A stretch of 64,000 nucleotides of DNA, from positions 236,750 to 300,749 of the forward strand of contig JBBHKE010000822.1 of the NCBI GenBank assembly GCA_037447655.1, given 5' to 3'. The notes under the pieces were generated by a model. It saw only the letters and a list, made by a program, of their open reading frames with translations. It made no database searches and was not told the origin of the DNA. Positions 24,201-36,319 of this stretch are shown piece by piece (the first letter of the stretch is position 1; each line of letters begins with the position of its first letter). The stretch comes from Zygnema cylindricum (Eukaryota > Streptophyta > Zygnematophyceae > Zygnematales > Zygnemataceae). Position numbers and translations under genes: made by a program.

Positions 24201-27200
24201 CTGCCCATCGCTATTAGAGTTAAACGCTCTCATTCCAGTGAGTGTTTGTCTGACCCAAAGTCATAAATTAGTGTCGATAGAACCATTTATGTGAGTAGCC
24301 CATAATGAGCCACGTTACAGTTCACAATTAGTGTAGTTAATTCTAATAAAGTGTCAACGCTAATAATTCATTAACTCCCATACTGATGGCCGGTGTAGTT
24401 CCCAAATGTAAATTTTGTTTGTCATTTGATAATCGTATTTTTAGCAGCTCACCTTCTCGTCATCCACTAAACTGCATCTCCCACGACCCCATTGGCCCCA
24501 TTTTAGAAAAGAAAGGCAAGGCAAGACAAACGAAAACGAAAACAAAAACGTTAGTTGGATAGAAACCACAAGTAGAAAGACAACAACCCAGGAATTAAAA
24601 CGGTAAGCTTATTGATACAATACAAAGTACAATTGAAGTACATGGTGATAAAATGAACCACATTAAGTTGCAGAAAATAGGTCATAACAAATCCAATTTC
24701 ACCAAATAAAAATTAAATTAGTAAAATCTGAATTTATAAACGTCTAATGTGACCACATGTTTAACAACAAAGAACACTGTCTTTCACTCTATTTACTCTA
24801 ACTAAGTCTCAACTCACTCTAACTATGGAAAGAACAGTCTGCCAAAACAAATTGCCTCACCAACAACTAAAAATTCACGGTTTTTCTTCATACTCCATAT
24901 TGACTGCCTCCCCATATCTGCTTAAAGTCCGAGTCAATTTAATGAGTCTTATGTTGTCAATTTACAAACTCATGACAAACTGTTTTATGACAAACTGTCT
25001 CAGAATACCGTCTTTAGACTTTCGAGTAAAAGCTAAGAAACCCATCTTGCTCATGAATTTGCAAGTAAAAAAATACATTTTGACAAAGAAACGTCACTCA
25101 AAATCGAAATAATAATAACAATAACATCACTCACCTGGAAATAATCCGACGGGCAAAATATGAGTCCATATGTGATCCAAAGGACGTACTCGTGACAGAG
25201 GCCCACCAGATATTTACAGCCATAGCCACACTCTTTGCGTCTACTTGGTGCCACCTGGCAAGAAAAGACAAATTCTGTAAGACGTGACGCTGAATAAAAC
25301 AGAATTAGGGGAAAGACAAAAGGACAAACAAAATGGCTTGTTGGGTGCAACAACAAAAAAAGAAAACAAAAAAAGCTGGCGCATGGTAAGAACATGACAC
25401 TAAATAGAACAGAGTTTGGGAAAAGACAAAAGGACAAAAAAGAAGCCCTGTTGGGTGAATAAAAAACGAATTTGGGTAGAAAAGGACAAAAAACGTTGGG
25501 TGCAAAAACCATAAAGAAAACAAAAAGAAAGAATAGCCCATGGTAAGACGTGACGCTAAAAACAAAGTTTGGAAAAACACAAAAGGACAAAAACGAAGCC
25601 GCCTATTGGGTGCAAAAACCAAAAAAAAACAAAAAAAAAGGGTCGTACCAGCCTTCGGGGATAAAGAGGGCGTCTCCTGGCAAAATAGTTACTTGCAAAC
25701 TCTGTTTTTCGGTCTGATCGACGATCTCGGATCGATCCTGCCTGACGATCCTTGTTTGATCCGATTTTCCGGATTTGCCTGTCCGCCTGATCTTATTATC
25801 AGACTTTTTTTTACAACCATTTGTTTGAAAAAAAAACTTTGTGTGGATAGGTGATGATATAAGAGACAGAAAAGACAAAACAAAAAAAGGAGACAAAAAT
25901 GAAATTGCCTGAGACAAAACATTAATCATGTAACACAATACGTCAAAATAAGAAATTGAAATTCATATCCGATAAATTTGAAGTAAACATTATCAATGTT
26001 ACAAAATCTGTAAGGTAAGTAAGCTTTTGAGTGTGGCTTTAACAACAAGAATCGATACTTTCAAAACCCTAAAAAACCCATAAATATCTAAATTGCAGAG
26101 GATGAGGTTAAGTGAAAAGCTCGATTTTGTTAAATGAAAGTCAAAATTCCAGTTATACGAGACATAACAAGAGGAACAATTGAAATAGAGAGACAGGAAA
26201 CAGCAGAAAAAGGTGAAACCTTTCCAGGAAAAAAAAATCGGAAAGATAACGAGAGAAAGAGAAAGAGAAAAGCATCTTTAAGAGATCAAACGGTTGTCAA
26301 ACTAAATTTGTCTAAGCGTCCAAATTGTCTCTTTCAAAATGTGAAACCTTTCCAGAAAAAGTATGTTTTCCCTTTTGCTCTTGATATGATGTAAGTGGAC
26401 AGACAAATTAACCTCAAAAAATTATAACTGGAAAGCATTTTAAACTCCTTCAAGCAAACAATAAACTTTTTATTATAAAAAGATAGCTCCAAGCGACTCA
26501 TAGAAGACCATCAAAGACCATCGACAAATTAGAAAGGTTTTTTACTTCAGTGTGGGAAAGAGATAAAGAGATACAATGTGAATAAACATTTTTTTCTTGC
26601 CTGTGATTGGACGCTTCCCCATAGAGAGCCAGGGGATAGAGTTGAGAAGTTGATGAAGGTGGCCAGAGGGTCACTGTCATATGAGAAATCATATGAAAGA
26701 AGAATCAGAAAACATTCCGTCAATTTTGCAGTTCAATATCTCAAAATTGGCTCTCAAGTCACACTAGAGATAGAGCAGGAGGAGAGAAAATGATGGTTGG
26801 TCAATAAGTCTAAAGTTGAAAACATTCACAGAGGTCTCGATGTCCTTAAAAAATGTAACATTATTACAAACTGCAATTCAGTTGGGCAAACAACATCCAT
26901 AAAATATTTCTAAATCTGGTTTTCAGCTTCATTTAAAGATTTTGTATCAAGGGGATAGAAGATAAAGAAGAATTCCCAAAAAAGAGTCCAAAAAAAACCA
27001 CTAAATTCACATAATTTCTGGCAGACAAATGACAAAATGCGAGAGACAAAATACGTCCAAAGACAGACAAAATACGACGCTTTCAGGAGACCCTTTAACA
27101 ATATAGCTTCTTTAACATTTAGTCATGAAAGAAAGAAAAAAAAATAGCAATTACCGACCTTTTCTTTCTCCAGCAATTGGGCACAAAAGATTGTGGTAAG

Positions 27201-29651
27201 GGTCATAATGAGTACTGGAACGAGAGCCATTCACACTCATCCACAAGTTGACACTTGTCACCCATTCTTCCTCCACACAGTCAGGCTGTCCCAGAATGTC
27301 CCATAATTGGATGGGATATGACGAAAACTAACCTCGAAATCATTTCTGGAACCAAAACAGGAAATAGATACAGTCCAAGACGATGATGACTGGGAAAACA
27401 AAAGGTACAAAAGCAGAAAAAATACCAAAAGACTAAAAACACCTAGAATTAACAGATTACACATAGACAAAAAGGGACCCAGCTTGAGCTAAAATGGTTA
27501 TATTTATGTCATTTCCAAAATGCGAAAGTTTTAAACAAACTAATTGTGAACCAGGAAGGAACAAGAAAAATTTAGAGACCATGGGCAGAATGCTTACAAT
27601 CGAGATATCTGAGAGTAAGGGATGCAAACTCGCTGATATTCCCGCCTCTCCATGATTCACAATAGGGGCCTGAAATAAAAACTTCCCAAGAGCAATGAAA
27701 AGTCTGGTATCACCCACTCGATGACATTTACAGTTCCTTTGGTTCACAAGTTCAGCAATCCAGTAAAAGATGACACTTTTGAACCATCAATCAATTTATA
27801 ACAATTGCTTAGAGTTGTCATTTTCAACCTCACGATTCACAAAGGGAAAAGAACACTTTCCGGAGCCTCCTACTGAAACCACTTGAGCTTTACGAGTGCC
27901 ATAGTACGCTTTGAAGGAAAAATTGCAGCTGTGCTGTGGTGTGGACCATGGTTTGTCTCTTAAGAAAAGAAATCCCTGGTTGCAGTGTTGTAAGGTGTGG
28001 ATGAGTTGTTTTCTCAACATTTTTGACTCGCTTAGGACGACAGAAAAAAATAAATAAAAGTGTAGGACTGATAAAATTTCTTACTACCACTATTGGCATT
28101 AAAAACATCCATCCGGTGCCGGCTTTTTTTGCCTCTGACTACAAAATGGCGTTTACAACACCAATTGCTCTTTTTCTTAACACTAATTTAGCCACATCCT
28201 TCAGAACTAAATTATACTTAATAACACTAATACAAACCTCACACTCATAATTTCTTTACTCTAATAGTGACTCAAGCGTAGCACTCAACTTAGCAGCCAC
28301 TCACCTGTGCAAGATACACATGCAGCTTTTTGCCATGTGTTTCCTCATTCAATAGTAAAAGAGGCTCTGCTTCACCAACTTCTGCGGATAATTCAGAAAC
28401 TAATTCAGGTTTTTTGACAGTGGACGTTTTTTGCGCTTGATCGGTTTTATTGGCCTCCAGGGAATTTATAGCCAGGTCAAGAATTTCTTCAAAGCTCGCT
28501 TCTACCTGGACCAACATGAGCTGGTATTTGCGTTAATAATCAAACCTATTTGGTAAATTAAAGCTCTAAAATTATCATCACTACGCATGACCTTTGGACG
28601 GCCATTTTACGACAATGTACTGTATTGACAAGTTAATCATACTTGAACAACAAAAGAGAAGTTGCGCTAGAGTAAGCACATGGACAAGCCTAATATTTAT
28701 GAGCTGGGCAGACATTAACGCCTCAAGGACCCGAAGGAGAGTAAAATGTGCATGAGAACATTACCCTCTCATGTCTTCCAATTGCTCCATAAAACGTGGA
28801 ACCATGTGAGGAAGCCATAACCTGAACTTGAGCTTTGCCGGCAAGAGCCTGTTTCAGACGTAAACAATGGCAATATAATTCACGTCTTTAATATAAATTT
28901 TTGGTTTCTTCATAACAACAATATACAGTTTCAACAACCTCAAGCCGAATACATGTGATTAAATGAAGATAGACAAAATTTCTTCAATGCAGCAAATTTT
29001 CTATAGCCACTCGATTGTCGTTGTTCGTACCAACTCTTCAGGCTGACAGCCTTCACTAATGAATTAATGATATAGTCACTAAAAACGAGTTACCAGATAA
29101 AAACGGGTTGCACGAGTTTTCACAGTTTTGCTCTATGGCTCACCTTTAGATACTCCAAACCTCCACATGCTGGGTTCCAATTCTTTATAGCGGGCCAATT
29201 TGTGTTCGATCGTCTCAAAACCTGCAACAAGAACTGACCCGCCCTATCTTTAAGTTTTGCATTGAAATCACAAATCAAAAGCCTCACAAAGGTAATAAGA
29301 AATGTTCAATTTCATCGAAAGTTCTTGAAAGTGATTAAATTCATACTTCTAAAATTTAGGCATCATGGCCATCAGTATCACCAAGAGTGGTCGAAAGTTT
29401 CAACAACATCAAAAGTAAATTAAAATGAATTAAGCCTTAGAAGAGCAAATGAAAATCATCCAAAGAAGGTTGACTTTTAGGGTCAGATTTTCCTTTGCTA
29501 AGAAAATATTTTATGCTGTTAATTGATTTCGTAAAACTTGTTGTCTTACTGCTGGTCGGTTGCTCATTATGCAGCATTGTTCAAAAAGGCTCTTGCTCGG
29601 TGTGCCTGAGAACTTGATAATCCCGTAGTCTTCGATTTTTAGAGAAGCCAT
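21262..29651 (-). CDS. JmjC-domain 2-oxoglutarate/Fe(II) oxygenase with C-terminal extension
   Basis: Exons high to low: 29651-29550 (ATG), 29221-29145, 28848-28765, 28505-28305, 27669-27598, 27285-27159, 26673-26601, about 25741-25649, 25254-25135, 24471-24453 (19 nt), 23820-23317, 22840-22698, 21765-21639 and 21315-21262 (TAA). About 600 aa. Phases agree except between exons 1 and 2, where a small exon is probably missed, and the 25741 acceptor is one of several options. Conserved features: N-terminal SNRPA; KLHVYLAQ; NLWMSVNGSRSSTHYDPYHN with the metal HxD; TLWPPSS; YGEASNH; LPGDALFIPEGWWHQV with the distal metal His; AVNIWW. Fold and metal ligands are therefore intact, so a hydroxylase or demethylase acting on protein or RNA is likely. 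It resembles plant single-JmjC proteins; the substrate is unknown. The C-terminal ~280 residues, acidic then helical (FYEQFYGVFDDRQEVMEVFL), match no domain I recognise. Intron 7 is GC-AG (CACAG|GCAAGA). Confidence 0.85.
24199..24397. mobile_element. diverged MITE-like element in a JmjC intron
   Basis: Left end CACTGCCCATCGCTATTAGA and reverse complement of right end CACCGGCCATCAGTATGGGA match at most of about 25 positions, ending in shared GAGTTAA. Same CACCG terminus class as the 53-55 kb family. No coding capacity. Confidence 0.5.
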
Positions 29652-29736
29652 GGCAAAACAATTCAATAGAGACAAATGCAAGCACACAAGATCCTTGTCA
29701 TGAAAGTACAGTAACGAACTCAGCGACCGATACTGA

Positions 29737-30205
29737 TAGCCTATACCCACCGGAGCATTTGTAACTTTTTGCCCATTCCGATGATTTTCCGAAAAGTCAT
29801 CGGAAAACGGGTCTTGTTCACACCAAAATTTTGGGACGTAACTCCGATTGAAGGTGTCACGTGACACGTCACACGCTTCGACGTCATAAAACATAGGCGC
29901 GAAAACAAACCTGCACATTTTCAAACTTTTAGGGTTTAGCTTGGACTATTTTTTCGCGCGGGAACAACGAAATAGCCGTTCGAATGCTGTGTTTGCTTAG
30001 TCAGCTTTTCGGGTTACCGTTGGTCTGATTCACAGAAATACGATACTTTTACCCTACTTCTACATAGCGCAATATTTTGAGCAAGGTCATTTGTACGGCT
30101 TTCCGAGAACTTCCGAAATCTACAAAGTCGGTGCTCGGAAAGCCGTACATTATTCGAACGTCCGTCCGTTGCGGAAGTGTTTTTTTTTCCGGTGGGAATA
30201 GGCTA
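29737..30205. mobile_element. MITE (3-bp TSD) in the JmjC promoter region
   Basis: 469 bp with terminal inverted repeats TAGCCTATACCCACCGG / CCGGTGGGAATAGGCTA and flanking TGA on both sides. The second copy at 52903-53897 has the same termini and is flanked by TCA on both sides, so target duplications are 3 bp of form TNA, as in PIF/Harbinger-type elements. It lies 86 bp upstream of the JmjC ATG, so it probably forms part of that promoter or 5' UTR. A reading frame crosses it into the JmjC start, but that is fortuitous. Confidence 0.8.
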
Positions 30206-30391
30206 TGAAATCGGAGACCTATTCCGTTGAACATCTTGCATTGATATAAGCGTCGATGTTTTTTTCGCCGCTTAAAACATAGTTCCTCCGTGCACGTTCG
30301 CATTTTACGAAAGGTTCAAAATCTAAAAAAAAATAACGAAATTTCGTAAAAATGTCAAAATCCGCACGAATGAGACATCTATGATAAAAAG

Positions 30392-33300
30392 CATAGTTGT
30401 TCAAATTGTGCGATTTTTTCAGTTTTTCCGATTGAAACGTATAATTCGTGACTATTGAAAAAATCGCAAAAAAACGCGATGCACTTTCTGTCAGGTAAAC
30501 TGAACGGACAGGAAAAGTACAATATTTCCGTAAAATGTACGTCTTTTCACGGAAATGTACGGAATTCGAGGAAAAGATACGTCGTAGTTATTAGTACTTT
30601 CTGTCCAGTGAACTGAACTGCAATATCACGGAACTTGTACGTCATTTCATCGCAATTGTACGGACATTTTCGAAAAGAGACGTTGGAAACGTCACACTCT
30701 TTTCGCGCGGTAAGTTTGAAAATTGCACAAGCGTCTTCTTCAAATATTTTTGAAAGAAGCCGCCATGGAATGTTGAAAACAAAACCGCAAGGAAGCCGCC
30801 TCCCTATATACTACCTCTTCCCTCCCAAGCTTTTTACTATCCTCTCTTATAGACTTTTACAAAAGCAACCATGCCCAGAAATCGAGGAGAGGAGTGGGAG
30901 CACGTGAAGCTTGCAGACGGTGGGATTTTTGTGGCCAACTGCTTATGCGTCTCTATTTATTCCAACTTCGAATATAACGCCCAAGCGACGAGATTCATAA
31001 ATCATCTCCTAGGAAACGTCAGGAATGCATGGATTAGAGCCTGCACAATGTGTCTAGATGAGGTGAAAGAGGAGTTTAGTGCATCGGAAACCCATAAATT
31101 TGCAAATTCCTCTCAAAAATGTGTAATGTGCGACTTCGATGAGCTCGCCAACAGTTTTCCACCGATTCCGAGTACCAAAGTAAGAGGTGTGCATACTAGA
31201 ATAAAACATGCATTTAATAGGCATAATAAGAAAGAGGACGATTTTGTCTGTGCCACGACTCTCTTCGCCAATGGATTGCCATTCCGACTTTTAGAGGATC
31301 CATATTTCAAGGCAGCGGTGAATAAGACCGGTGATCTAGGTGGATCTTACAAGTTACCAATCCGTAGTGCAATGAGAAATTGTCTCCTATTACAGACCAA
31401 GGCGGAGGTGAAAAAAAAATTGGCAAGTTACGAAGAAATAATTTTTGTCACCTGTGCCACATCACATCAGACGGGTGTGCCACAATCAAATCAGACGGGT
31501 GGACACCAACAGACGATAAACCTCTCCTAAATATTATAGTTGTCACCCCGAAAGGTGACATGTTTTTGACGGCAGAAGATGCGAGTAGGCATATTAAGGA
31601 CGCCGACTACATATGTCAGGTGTTGGTAAAAGGAGTAATTGTAATAGGGGTAGAGAATGTGGTGCAGATTATTACCCATTATGTCCCAGTGCAGCCTCGT
31701 TGTTCGCAACAAAGTACCCTTCTATCACATGGACGCCATGCGCTGCACACATTCTCGACTTGATGTTGGAAGATTGGAGTAGGTTGTCATTTATCTCCAA
31801 ACCTCTCTAAAAGGCAAAACAAATTTTGAATTCATCACTAATCATAGCATGAGTGTAGCCATATTCAATCAAATTAATTAACTTCGGCTTTTGAAACCTG
31901 TAGGGACTAGATTTGCTACAAATTTTGTTATACTCTAGAGGTTATTAGATGTGAAAGAGAGTTTTGAGCGTTTGATGATTGATGACAAATTGAAGGAATG
32001 GGTGGGGAAGTCTATGTACAGGATAAATTGGGCTAAGATTATGTGCCACATTTTAAGCACAGAGTTTTAAATTAGAGTGAGTGAGGCTCTGTCAATTTCA
32101 GAACCTGTGGTAAGGTTAATGAGGGAATGCGACAAAGGTGGCCGAAATGTGGAGAATGTTTACCACGGTTTTTACGCGATTGGACAGTTTTTGGAGATTT
32201 AGCTTGCGTTGGAGGAGGTGATATTCATAAGGGCATACAGATTTTGGAAGAGTTGAAGACAGTTTGGGAGGCGAGGTGGAAGATGGCGCATAGTCCCATT
32301 TATGCGGCCGGCTTTGCACTCAATCCGGAGTATGAAGGTCGTGCATATGAGCAACATGCAAACACGACAACTATGGATGGGTTTTCAGACAATGTTGGAG
32401 AGGATGCTTTCAAATGTAGAGGATATAAAAGATGCCCGCGTACACTTGTAAAAATATAGAGGTTTTGAGGAAGTTTTTTGTAGGGAAGTTACACTATCTT
32501 GTGCAAAAAAGATGCCGGTGTCGAAGTGGTGGGAAGAGTTTGTCTTTTCCACTCTTGTCTTGCAGAAAGTTGCAGTAAAAATACTTATACAATGCTCAGT
32601 TGCCAACTCTTGTGAGCTGAATTGGTCAACATATGACCATATACACTCTAAGAAAAGAAATAGATTAACGGCTAAATGGGCTAGTGATCAGGTATGGGTT
32701 TCACTAACCTCGGACTGCTAAAGAAGACTAGGAATGTTAGCTATAAAGAGAGCATCATGGCATGGGAAGAAGAGGAATGGGGGGTAGGGGAAGTGGGTTC
32801 GGATGAATACATCATGGACGTTGATGTAGGGGAAGAGGATTTAGAGTGGAGATAGATGAAAAAGATGTACTTTTTTTTATTATTAAAATGATTGAACTTT
32901 TTTTAATATTTTGTTTTTTTATGTCTTGCAATGTTGAATGTGAAAAGTGCCAATTGTACATGGTCTGTATTCTATTTTTTTGCAGTCGTGTGCTGTTTGC
33001 GAGAAAGAGATAGAAGGCAAAGAGAAGGCAACCATCGATGCTTGTTAAATAGGCTCAGACAGACGAAATTTGATAAAAGTTTGCACTTGCCGACGTTCAA
33101 ACCCGGGTGTGCGACATTTGTGGCGTAGCCTAAATTCGCATTTTTCGCTACCAGTTGATGATGGAATTTCGATACCAACATGGAGTGTGATATTTATTTA
33201 GATATTTATAATATTCCAGCGCTCATTTAACGGAAAACTTATAAACTGCGCTATATGTAGATTATATTTTGTTTTACATGTACAGAATAGTACATAAAGA

Positions 33301-33405
33301 AATTCATTAACGATTTTTAACGATTTGTTCAAAAGGTTCAATGCATTTGCTACGTATAATTCGTCGCGATTGAAAAGTTCGCACTAATCGCTATGAACAA
33401 CTATG
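30392..33405 (+). mobile_element. hAT-superfamily DNA transposon, full length, degenerate
   Basis: 3,014 bp bounded by perfect 12-bp terminal inverted repeats CATAGTTGTTCA / TGAACAACTATG. Flanking octamers ATAAAAAG (30384-30391) and ATTAAAAG (33406-33413) match at 7 of 8 positions, the expected hAT duplication. The left subterminal region (30485-30665) repeats TGTACG(T/G) words and CTTTCTGTC(C)AG blocks, likely transposase-binding sites. A TATATACT box near 30805 precedes the transposase frame. Confidence 0.85.
30871..32855 (+). pseudogene. hAT transposase (DUF659 + hATC dimerisation), frameshifted
   Basis: Begins at ATG 30871 with a degenerate BED-like region (GEEWEHVK). Then ATTLFANGLPFRLLEDPYF, IKSDGWTPTDDKPLLNIIVV, YPSITWTPCAAHILDLMLED, VKESFERLMIDDKLKEWVGK, and the C-terminal hATC dimerisation block from WWEEF through SKKRNRLT (about 32530-32680). 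The frame changes near 31450 and 31690, with stops near 31900 and 32070, so no intact protein is made. Part of these breaks could be short introns, but stops inside conserved blocks argue for decay. Confidence 0.85.
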
Positions 33406-33413
33406 ATTAAAAG

Positions 33414-33812
33414 AGAATAAAAGCATTCTGACCAATGAAACAAAAACGTTAGAGTATTTTCCAATGTTAAAAAATTGCCCGTTGCTTCGTGTAAAATATC
33501 TTTGAGAGAAGGCTTGTAAATCAAGCTCAATTTTCCAAATATCAGTAAATCTTTGGTGTCGACGCATTTTACATAACTGGATTGTTAGCCAACCCTTCCA
33601 CAAACCATGTGGGGTTGTACATCTCCTTGGGAGCACGCCACCAATACCTTCTACAAACCTTATTCCATCTCCACATTTAAGCAAAGAGTCTCCCCCTCTC
33701 ATTGTTGCCCCTTACCGTCCACCCCATTTTCATGAAAATTCTCAACCTTTGCTTCCATCCCTTTTTCTCAACCAACCTCTTTGCCTCCGTCGTCAAGTAT
33801 TAGGGTGCCTTG
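33414..33812. other. spacer between hAT and LINE, no supported gene
   Basis: Right flank of the hAT duplication followed by sequence of unclear origin. It may be the 5' part of the LINE, but no domain is recognisable. Confidence 0.5.
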
Positions 33813-35316
33813 TGCTGTCGTCGGTGTGGAAGGCTGTATGTGGCAGGTGGCGATTTGTCGGGGCATTTGAAGTCATGTCCACCTACTCCAAAAGGTATCG
33901 CGCCCCCCGACAATAGGCCACCCTTCTCCACCAATTGTTCGCCAACAACCATCTCCTTCTGATTAGCAATATGTTCATCGCCTCGACGTTCTTGGATATT
34001 ACCACTTGGGCTATCCACGCCCTCGATTGTACACTCGTATCCCGTGCAATCTTCGTAGTTATGACCAAGCGGCTCTTCGATTTCCTTTAGCATTATTGGT
34101 TGAAGACATCGCCAATGACGCGGCGTGGCACTTACTCCTCTTGTTTCCTCTTTGGGTTTTGGTTTTGCCATCAAGGGGGGATGCGAGCGGGGCTCGTGAG
34201 ATGAAAGCTCGTTGCCAACAAATTTTGAGGGGGGGTTTAGAGTCATTGCAACAGGAGCACACGGATCGTGTCTTAAGTCTTTCCATGTCCCTTCCCAAGC
34301 GTCATGCCCCACTTCCATGCTCCACGGCGAGAATACATCAAGCGGTCCTCCTTGGTCATTCAAGAGAGTTTTCTCGCCCTCCTCGTGCTCCTCGTGCTCT
34401 TCGACCTTTCACCGCGTCTGCGTCTTCAGAGGCAATGGTTGAAGTTTTGTCGTTGCTCCATCCTACTGCCCATGACGAGCTCCTTCTTTTCGTCAAGGTG
34501 CATGATCCACTAGAGTTTTTCAACTTGGAGCGAACGTATTTACAAAAGATTTATTCGGTCTCCTCATCTTTCGGTTGGAGGTCCATCTGGCATGGTTTAT
34601 GAACTCCAGCAAAAATGTATTTCCTCTTGAGACCCCCTCTGAAGGTTTTGACCTTCTTTTTCAAGTGGCTTCTTAGGTAGCACGGAGGGACGTCCCTCAC
34701 CATGTTATGCCTGTCTGCGACACATCTCGTAGGTGTTTCCAAACCTGCAGGCGACATTCATTGTATTGCAATTAGGGAGTTTTGTACCATTTAGTGGCTC
34801 GTGCGATGTGTATTCAACTTCAAGGGGCCTTTCATGACCATTTTACACAACACCAGTTTGGAGTTGCTACCAAAGGGGTTGTGAGGCAGGTTCAATGGCC
34901 TTCACGCTTTTCTTGATCTCTATCTAGATTGAGTGGTATTTCTAGTGGATGTTACCAAAGCATTTAACACAGTCAACCGTATTGCTTTGTTTTGAGAATT
35001 AGGCATTCTCCATCGCCGATTAACCAGATTTTTCCTTTATTGCGTGCCTTTTATTCTTGTCGAAGCCTTGTCATATTTCCTTTTGGCAGTTTCTTTGGTG
35101 ATGTTGTCACCTAAGAATCTACCATTGGCACTCGCCAAGGTGATCCTTTGTGGGCATCCTTTTTTGGGTTGGCTTACTTCAAGCATTGCAAAAATGTGCT
35201 GCGACATTTCTTGGTTGTTTATTTTTTTCGATTGCCGATGATACACATATTGTCACGCCACGAGAAAAAAATTTGTCTGCCTTTACCCATTTTGCAAAAC
35301 AACTATATAAGATCGG
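33813..35316 (+). pseudogene. non-LTR retrotransposon (LINE) fragment: C2HC finger + reverse transcriptase
   Basis: A C2HC zinc finger (CRRCGRLYVAGGDLSGHLKS followed by Cys) lies at about 33816-33878, of the type found at the N-terminus of many non-LTR elements. Downstream in shifted frames are GGPSGMVYELQQ (about 34575), VDVTKAFNTVNR (about 34939-34980, the Asp motif of the RT palm), GTRQGDPL (about 35126) and FSIADDTHIV (about 35225, equivalent to YADD). Multiple stops and frameshifts separate them. The element is cut by the Copia LTR beginning at 35317. Overlapping long ORFs at 33800-34363 (-) and 34006-34602 (+) are not independently supported. Confidence 0.75.
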
Positions 35317-36306
35317 TGCAACTCAGAGACCTCCATTGGTACTCATAGCATGCAGCTTACAAGAAGCCTCTAGGATGACCTCAACCCCTAGGTGTTTGCA
35401 CTAGTATAGCTAACACCCAGACAGTATAAAGACTAACCAAAGTGCACCCCTTGGAACAGCTGACTCCCCTGAGTCTGCCACCAAAAGAATCCTTGAATTT
35501 GCTCCCCGAGCTGTGAATTATAAATGGTCAAAGATGACTTTTTTTATAAAGGAGCTCTCTAGAGAGAGGCGGCTACCTCTAATTTTCTAAGTACGAAACC
35601 CCTCTCTAAAACCCTCTACTTTTGATGTATGGAGCCAATCAATCGAGTGTCCAGTACAGAAAAGTACTTGGTCCGGAGTACTTTTTGTACGGCCATTATA
35701 CGACATGGCCAAAAAGACGACGCGTGCCATATCCGGGTTCGCCATAGTATGTTTCGGAGATTCCGTCATCCAATGACATGCTGCCACGTGTTACGCGGTG
35801 TGGCTATGACCGCAAACCGCCAAATCAACCATTCCGCGATGCCGGCTTCCTTCTCCGGCGTTAGATTGATGTCGACCTTAATTTATAGCCGTTAAAAATA
35901 CAAGCAGTAATTTTCGGTGTAACTTTATTAAACTGTGTCTGTGTGATTGTGGCCCGTTTGTCAGTAAACCGAGTTTTTCTATTTTGTCATCTTTAAGTAG
36001 CTATCGTACCCTAAATTCTTCAGTACTGGTCTTAGACTACAGGGTAAGACTAACGGCTACTTTGATGGACGGTAGGTACTAGGGTCAAATCTTGGGCCCG
36101 TCAATCCTTTTGGTAAGTTTACTAAGGATATACCTTCTGACTCTAGAACGAGCATAGGCAGCCATGACTCTAGTTTCCTCTCCAGCTTTCAGTGACTACG
36201 ACAAGTATGGAGGCTAGAGAGAGAAGCTAGAAGCAAGCTGCCTCTGCTTTTTTTTTCTCTTACTTCAATCAATTAAATAACCTAGAAAATACCTTTAATT
36301 TCAACA
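35317..36306 (-). repeat. 3' LTR of Copia element 1 (complete)
   Basis: 990 bp, starting TGCAACTCAG and ending TTTCAACA on the plus strand (TG...CA). It is homologous throughout to 41702-42601. It contains the antisense tRNA-like module at 36034-36111. Confidence 0.88.
36034..36111 (+). other. tRNA-like internal-promoter module in LTR (antisense to element 1)
   Basis: GACTACAGGGTAAGACTAACGG (D-arm-like) followed by GGTCAAATCT, a degenerate B box, and TTTT at 36108-36111. The equivalent positions in the other two LTRs of this family keep the same layout. Confidence 0.45.
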
Positions 36307-36319
36307 CTCCCATTATTTT

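Noticed and set aside
26601-26760. JmjC domain with a missing metal-binding His (an ECD reading)
   Set aside because: That reading used the wrong exon and frame. Exon 27285-27159 supplies an intact HYD and joins in phase to TLWPPSS at 26673.
29511-29924. 137-codon minus-strand ORF as a single N-terminal exon
   Set aside because: Its upstream half is the MITE at 29737-30205. The JmjC start is the internal Met at 29651.
33800-34602. Two overlapping ~190-codon ORFs on opposite strands
   Set aside because: Neither shows a family motif; the C2HC finger in a third frame and the downstream RT fit a decayed LINE better.
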